Below, piece after piece: positions 45,606-50,502 of a DNA stretch of 50,502 nt. Every line of letters begins with the position of its first letter. Position 1 is the first letter of the stretch. The DNA lies in NCBI RefSeq assembly GCF_004340985.1, contig NZ_SLYB01000017.1, positions 1 through 50,502 of the forward strand, read 5' to 3'. The translations under genes were made by a program, and so were the position numbers. Under the pieces are notes generated by a model. The model was given only the letters and a program-made list of their open reading frames with translations, was not told the origin of the DNA and ran no database searches. The DNA is from Cricetibacter osteomyelitidis (GTDB lineage Bacteria; Pseudomonadota; Gammaproteobacteria; Enterobacterales; Pasteurellaceae).

Positions 45606-46640
45606 TTATTCGACTGCTTTCACAATCCAACCTTCCGGTGCTTCCACATCACCGAATTGAATACCCACTAATTCGTCATACAGACGTTTGGTTACCGGAC
45701 CTACTTCGGTTTCAGAATAGAATACATGGAATTTAGTGCTATCTTGACCATCTTGCACACCACCGATCGGCGTAATAACTGCTGCGGTACCACAAGCACC
45801 GGCTTCTACAAATTGATCAATCTGATCTACATATACATCACCTTCAATTGTTTCCATACCTAAGCGGTTTTTTGCCAAATAGAGTAATGAATATTTGGTG
45901 ATACTCGGTAAAATTGACGGTGATAATGGCGTGATAAATTTATTATCTTTGGTGATACCAAAGAAGTTTGCCGAACCTACTTCTTCAATTTTTGTATGTG
46001 TGGCCGGATCTAAATAAATACAGTCCGCAAAGTTATGTGATTTTGCATATTTGCCCGGTAATAAACTTGCCGCATAGTTACCGCCTACTTTAGCCGCGCC
46101 GGTGCCGTGCGGTGCCGCACGGTCATATTCACGGGAGATTAAGAAATTAGTCGGTTTCATACCGCCCTTGAAGTAAGCACCTACCGGACAGCAGAAAATG
46201 CTGAAAATATATTCCGTTGCCGGACTCACGCCTACATTATCACCCACACCGATTAAAAACGGACGTAGATATAAGGTTGCACCGCTGCCGTAAGTACCAA
46301 CCCAATCTTGGTTGGCTTGTACCACTTGTTTACAAGCATCCACAAACATTTCCACCGGCACTTTGGGCATTAATAAACGCTCGCAACTGCGTTGCATACG
46401 TTTTGCATTTTCATCAGGACGGAATAAGTTAATTGAACCATCTTTACAGCGGTAGGCTTTTAAACCTTCAAAGCATTGCTGACCGTAGTGAAGGGCAGTG
46501 GAACCTTCGCTAATATGTAATACGTTATCTTGAGTTAATTCACCTTTTGACCATTGGCCGTCTTTCCAATATGCAATGTAGCGATAATCGGTTTTAGTGT
46601 AACCGAATCCTAAATTCGCCCAGTCTAGATCTTTAAGCAT
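45606..46640 (-). CDS. ilvE: Branched-chain amino-acid aminotransferase
   Basis: PLP enzyme for the last step of Leu, Ile and Val synthesis. The 344-residue protein is the longer (BCAT class II) type: [45 protein letters not shown], the region with the PLP Lys in [14 protein letters not shown], and [12 protein letters not shown]. This differs from E. coli IlvE (309 residues) and matches the form found in several Pasteurellaceae and Gram-positives. It is monocistronic; no leader peptide or attenuator was seen upstream. Confidence 0.93.
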   Translation of the reverse strand: MLKDLDWANLGFGYTKTDYRYIAYWKDGQWSKGELTQDNVLHISEGSTALHYGQQCFEGLKAYRCKDGSINLFRPDENAKRMQRSCERLLMPKVPVEMFVDACKQVVQANQDWVGTYGSGATLYLRPFLIGVGDNVGVSPATEYIFSIFCCPVGAYFKGGMKPTNFLISREYDRAAPHGTGAAKVGGNYAASLLPGKYAKSHNFADCIYLDPATHTKIEEVGSANFFGITKDNKFITPLSPSILPSITKYSLLYLAKNRLGMETIEGDVYVDQIDQFVEAGACGTAAVITPIGGVQDGQDSTKFHVFYSETEVGPVTKRLYDELVGIQFGDVEAPEGWIVKAVE

Positions 46641-46800
46641 TGTTGAGTCCTTTTTTTAATGTTGTAGCTTGATAAAAAGAGAATTTTTTTACTATACGCC
46701 AATATTAACGCCTTGAAAACTATTATATAAAAAATTCTTGTGATTTTCAGGAAATTAGCCGTAAAAGTGCGGTGGAAATTGTGGTAGAATTCTGGCAAAT

Positions 46801-46969
46801 AAAAAATGCCGCCCAATATCTTGAGCGGCTTATATTTGAAAACCTAAATTCAGGTTAAAAATATACAGGAAGTAAATAAGTAACAACAAGTTACTTAATA
46901 TGCAAACACAACATCATACTTAAATGTAAAAACTCTTTAACAAGTAAGGAATCGCTACTCATTAAGTAT
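46801..46969 (-). ncRNA. gcvB: GcvB small regulatory RNA
   Basis: Hfq-dependent sRNA that represses many amino-acid and peptide transporter mRNAs. It lies divergent from gcvA, as in enterobacteria. The minus strand reads the G/U-rich R1 seed ATGATGTTGTGTTTGCAT (46900-46917) and, further on, ACTTCCTGTATATTT, near-identical to the E. coli ACTTCCTGTACATTT. A stem AAGTAAC/GTTACTT (46878-46896) lies between. It ends in a terminator (GCCGCTC/GGGCGGC then six T, at 46801-46827). About 169 nt, against 205 in E. coli. The 5' end is inferred from the promoter. Confidence 0.9.
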
Positions 46970-46975
46970 GCGTGC

Positions 46976-47004
46976 ATTCTAGTGATAATAATTTTGTCGG
47001 ACAA
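46976..47004 (-). promoter_or_regulatory. gcvB promoter
   Basis: On the minus strand -35 TTGTCC (plus 46999-47004) and -10 TAGAAT (plus 46976-46981) are 17 bp apart, with a start near A46969. The 124 bp to the gcvA ATG would hold the GcvA binding sites that control both genes. Confidence 0.7.
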
Positions 47005-47092
47005 CTGATATTTTTTTATCCTACGGATAGAAAAAACTAATCTGAAAGAGTTGTCTTCAAGTAAAGAGTAATTATTGTGTAAAAGGAAAATA

Positions 47093-47986
47093 ATGTTTAA
47101 ACGATTGCCCCCCTTAAATTCACTGAAAGCTTTCGAATCGGCGGCACGCCATTTAAGCTTTACCAAAGCCGCGGAAGAAATGTTCGTTACCCAAGCGGCG
47201 GTGAGTCATCAAATAAAACTATTAGAAGATTTTTTAGGCATTCAATTATTCAAGCGTAAAAATCGAGCATTGGAACTGACGGAACTCGGTACAAATTATT
47301 TTAATGATATTCGCTGCATTTTGAATAAATTGGCAAATGTCACCGATAAATTGGTACAACAAAAAAATGTACAACATTTAACGATTAGTGTACCGCAAAC
47401 ATTTGGTATTCATTGGTTGGTGCCCCGACTTGCCGAATTTAACGCACAATATCCGGAAATTGAAGTACGCATAAAAGGCGTTGATCAAGATGAAAGTCGT
47501 CTAAATGATGAAATTGATGTCGCCGTTTATTATGGTTACGGGCATTGGAATGATCTGCAATCCGAATTATTGGCGCAAGAAAACCTACAAATTCTCGCTT
47601 CACCTAAGTTGTTGGCTGAAAATCCGATTTATCATCCTGATGATTTAAAAAATCATACCTTAATTCATGTACATAGCCGAGAAAATTGGCAAATGATGTT
47701 AGAGCAATTACGCGTTGAAGACGTAAACGTACAGCACGGATTGTTGTTTAGCCACACATTTATGGCATTGCAAGCGGCTATTCTGGGACAAGGTATTGTA
47801 TTAGCCAATAGAATGTTGGCTCAACAGGAGATTGCTCAAAATAAATTACAAATTGCATTACCGAGTGAGCTTGAAGATCCGAAAGCATTTTATTTAGTCA
47901 TTCCGCAGACAAAAACGAAAGAAAGCAAAGTGCAGGCATTCGAGCAATGGATTTTACAGGCAATGGCAAGCAAAAAAGTAGAATAA
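47093..47986 (+). CDS. gcvA: GcvA, LysR-type regulator of glycine cleavage and gcvB
   Basis: A 297-residue LysR-family regulator. The ATG at 47093 has AAGGA upstream and gives MFKRLPPLNSLKAFESAARH, then LSFTKAAEEMFVTQAAVSHQ, the GcvA helix-turn-helix. The effector domain includes the HWLVPRLAEFNAQYPEIEVR stretch. In E. coli GcvA activates the gcvTHP operon with glycine and gcvB. Adjacent gcvB supports this. The order gcvA-ygdD-rlmM is as in E. coli. Confidence 0.95.
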   Translation: MFKRLPPLNSLKAFESAARHLSFTKAAEEMFVTQAAVSHQIKLLEDFLGIQLFKRKNRALELTELGTNYFNDIRCILNKLANVTDKLVQQKNVQHLTISVPQTFGIHWLVPRLAEFNAQYPEIEVRIKGVDQDESRLNDEIDVAVYYGYGHWNDLQSELLAQENLQILASPKLLAENPIYHPDDLKNHTLIHVHSRENWQMMLEQLRVEDVNVQHGLLFSHTFMALQAAILGQGIVLANRMLAQQEIAQNKLQIALPSELEDPKAFYLVIPQTKTKESKVQAFEQWILQAMASKKVE

Positions 47987-47995
47987 GGAGAAAAT

Positions 47996-48394
47996 ATGGG
48001 AAATCGTCTTTTAATTTTAAGTGCAGTCAGTGGCTTTATTTGTGTGGCATTCGGTGCATTTGCCGCACATGGATTGGAATTGACTTTGCAGCAAGCGGAT
48101 TGGATTGATAAGGGCTGGCGTTATCAATCATTTCATACCGTTGCGTTATTAGCCTTAGGCTTTTATGTGAGTGCTACCGCACAAAATGCTCCCGCTTGTC
48201 GTAAAAGTGCGGTGAATATTATCGGTATTTTTTGGGCTTTAGGCATTGTATTATTTAGCTTTACCCTTTATTTTATGGCGTTATCAGGCAATAAAAATGT
48301 AGTTATGTTAGTGCCAATGGGAGGAATTGCCTTTTTAATCGGCTGGTTAACGTTATTATTTATTGCCATCCGCAACAGTTTTACTCAAAAATAA
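47996..48394 (+). CDS. ygdD: YgdD (DUF423) membrane protein
   Basis: A 132-residue inner-membrane protein with four hydrophobic segments. The first ([23 protein letters not shown]) with the AHGL motif, and [15 protein letters not shown], are typical of DUF423/YgdD. Function unknown. It starts 9 nt after gcvA (AAGGAG upstream) and ends 11 nt before rlmM. An uptake word is in the coding sequence near 48205. Confidence 0.9.
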   Translation: MGNRLLILSAVSGFICVAFGAFAAHGLELTLQQADWIDKGWRYQSFHTVALLALGFYVSATAQNAPACRKSAVNIIGIFWALGIVLFSFTLYFMALSGNKNVVMLVPMGGIAFLIGWLTLLFIAIRNSFTQK

Positions 48395-48405
48395 GAGATA
48401 ATCCT

Positions 48406-49497
48406 TTGAATAAATTAGCGTTATATTGCCGTATCGGCTTTGAGAAAGAAGTGGCTGCAGAAATTACCGAAAAAGCCATCGCACTTGGCGTGTTCGGTTT
48501 TGCCCGCGTGGTGGAAAGTAGTGGCTATGTGATTTTTGAATGTTATCAGCCGGATGAAGCTGATCGTTTAGCCAGAGAAATTCCTTTTAATCGGCTAATC
48601 TTTGCCCGCCAAATGATCGTCATTTCCGATTTATTGAATGAACTGGAGCCGGCAGATCGTATTTCACCGATTATCGAGCAATATCAACAAATTGCCGGGC
48701 AGATCAATTTAAAACAAAGCACCGAACTTTGGGTGGAAACCGCCGATACCAATGAAGCCAAAGAGCTTTCCGGATTTTGTCGGAAATTCACCGTGCCATT
48801 ACGTCAAGCGCTAAAAAAACAAGGCTGGTTGAATTATAAAGAAGTGAAAAAGAGCGGTCTGACTTTGCATATTTTTTTCATTGAATCCAATAGTTGCTAT
48901 GTCGGGTATTCTTATAATAACAATCATTCATCACATTTTATGGGAATTCCGCGGCTTAAATTTCCGGCAGAGGCGCCAAGCCGTTCTACACTGAAATTGG
49001 AAGAAGCGATTTTAACCTTTATTCCCGCCGAACAGGAACGTCAACGGCTTAATGAAAATATGTACGGTGTGGATCTTGGCGCTTGTCCCGGTGGTTGGAC
49101 TTATCAATTAGTGAAACGCGGTTTATTTGTTTATGCCGTAGATCACGGCAAAATGGCCGCCAGTCTGCACGATACGGGCAGAATCGAACATTGTCCGGAA
49201 GACGGTTTTAAATTTCAACCGCCGAAACGCCGTAAAATAGATTGGCTGGTATGTGATATGGTGGAACAGCCAAGCCGTATTGTGTCACTGATTGCGAAAT
49301 GGTTAGTAAACGGTTGGTGCCGCGAAACTATTTTTAATTTGAAACTGCCCATGAAAAAACGCTATCTTGAAGTGCAGCAATGTTTACAGCAACTGGCTGA
49401 CGAAGTTTCTTCCAACGGCTTAAAATTCCGAATTCAAGCCAAGCATTTGTATCACGATAGAGAAGAAATTACGGTGCATTTGCAGTTGAAGCAATAA
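48406..49497 (+). CDS. rlmM: 23S rRNA 2'-O-methyltransferase RlmM (TTG start)
   Basis: SAM-dependent ribose methyltransferase for C2498 of 23S rRNA. The 363-residue protein has an N-terminal THUMP-like domain and a C-terminal Rossmann domain with the SAM motif [12 protein letters not shown], the acidic VDHG and [13 protein letters not shown], which hold catalytic K-D-K-type residues. The start is TTG (48406), with AAGAGA upstream; it gives [20 protein letters not shown], which lines up with E. coli RlmM from residue 1. No in-frame ATG lies nearby. Last gene of gcvA-ygdD-rlmM. Confidence 0.93.
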   Translation: MNKLALYCRIGFEKEVAAEITEKAIALGVFGFARVVESSGYVIFECYQPDEADRLAREIPFNRLIFARQMIVISDLLNELEPADRISPIIEQYQQIAGQINLKQSTELWVETADTNEAKELSGFCRKFTVPLRQALKKQGWLNYKEVKKSGLTLHIFFIESNSCYVGYSYNNNHSSHFMGIPRLKFPAEAPSRSTLKLEEAILTFIPAEQERQRLNENMYGVDLGACPGGWTYQLVKRGLFVYAVDHGKMAASLHDTGRIEHCPEDGFKFQPPKRRKIDWLVCDMVEQPSRIVSLIAKWLVNGWCRETIFNLKLPMKKRYLEVQQCLQQLADEVSSNGLKFRIQAKHLYHDREEITVHLQLKQ

Positions 49498-49543
49498 AAA
49501 GTGCGGTTTAAATTACAGAAATTTTAATACATAGCAATATTGA

Positions 49544-50377
<834 letters not shown>

Positions 50378-50390
50378 AAGCCCAACAAAA

Positions 50391-50411
50391 AAGCAAGGTC
50401 GAACCTTGCTT
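50391..50411. terminator. Terminator hairpin behind dapB
   Basis: Perfect arms AAGCAAGGT (50391-50399) and ACCTTGCTT (50403-50411) with a CGA loop lie 14 nt after the stop. An A run precedes the hairpin; the expected T run after it is cut off where the IS sequence begins at 50412. Confidence 0.75.
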
Positions 50412-50502
50412 CAGACCGCTGACAAACCTCTAGACATACATCTAGAGGTTTGCTCTAATAGGTCTATCGAAAAGGAAATGCCTATGCTCAAAAATACCGT
50501 CT
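50412..50502 (+). mobile_element. Left end of an insertion sequence (copy B, continues past window)
   Basis: The end sequence CAGACCGCTGACAAA continues into CCTCTAGA, a short palindrome, CTCTAATAGG, and a ribosome-binding site (AAAGGA) before an ATG at 50484. It matches copy A at 20489. The palindrome has 12-bp arms CAAACCTCTAGA (50423-50434) and TCTAGAGGTTTG (50441-50452), so the inner terminal sequence is repeated inverted next to itself. Confidence 0.75.
50484..50502 (+). CDS. Transposase, first six codons only
   Basis: ATG at 50484, 8 nt after AAAGGA, reads MLKNTV before the window ends. The first four residues equal those of the frame-corrected fragment at 20562. The rest lies outside the window, so intactness cannot be judged. 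Confidence 0.6.

Noticed and set aside
46891-47166. Minus-strand open frame over 46891-47166
   Set aside because: It covers gcvB, its promoter and the gcvA start; no protein similarity is visible.

Overview
The window is a chromosomal segment from a member of the Pasteurellaceae. The main evidence is the 9-bp DNA-uptake word AAGTGCGGT (Haemophilus influenzae type), seen by eye about 35 times on either strand, several times as inverted pairs acting as terminators. Gene content and order (cnoX-trxB-cydDC, letAB-proQ-prc, ldtD-mepK-gloC, gcvA/gcvB) fit a gammaproteobacterium with an AT-rich genome. I cannot name the species.

Layout. 1-2604 is the 3' part of a very large surface or secreted protein with tandem SH3/SH2-ligand-like repeats and an HExxH metalloprotease-like domain. 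2.9-10.6 kb holds housekeeping genes (setB-type exporter, yfbV, cvpA-purF, sdaA, dacB, greA, yhbY). 10.8-16.7 kb holds a YbjD-type OLD nuclease, dinB with a LexA-like box, and a copper module (cueR divergent from a two-HMA chaperone plus copA, with a textbook CueR promoter). 16.8-20.4 kb is a complete ferric-siderophore ABC importer. 20.49-21.6 kb is an AT-rich scar with an IS remnant, a truncated gene and a YccF-type gene. mscS, the 4.5S RNA gene ffs, and the cnoX-trxB-cydD-cydC operon follow.

28.5-33.5 kb is an idonate/gluconate catabolic cluster: permease, idnO and idnD on the minus strand, gluconokinase on the plus strand, and a GntR/IdnR-type LacI-family repressor gene. The divergent intergenic region carries two near-identical operators and two CRP sites. 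33.6-35.7 kb is selD-queD-queE, where selD has an in-frame UGA (selenocysteine) followed by a SECIS-like hairpin. After an aminotransferase-like remnant come letA-letB (seven MCE domains), proQ-prc, ldtD-mepK-gloC, ilvE, the sRNA GcvB divergent from gcvA, ygdD, rlmM and dapB. The window ends inside the left end of another copy of the IS whose remnant lies at 20.5 kb.

Observations most worth following: (1) each 35-residue repeat of the first protein pairs a Src-type class I SH3 motif (RxLPxLP) with an ITIM/SH2-type motif (SDYAEI), suggesting a host-signalling effector; (2) three copies of one IS-end sequence each lie directly against a different intrinsic-terminator hairpin just behind a gene, suggesting terminator-targeted insertion; (3) the selenoprotein SelD start, easily misannotated; (4) GcvB, read directly from sequence.
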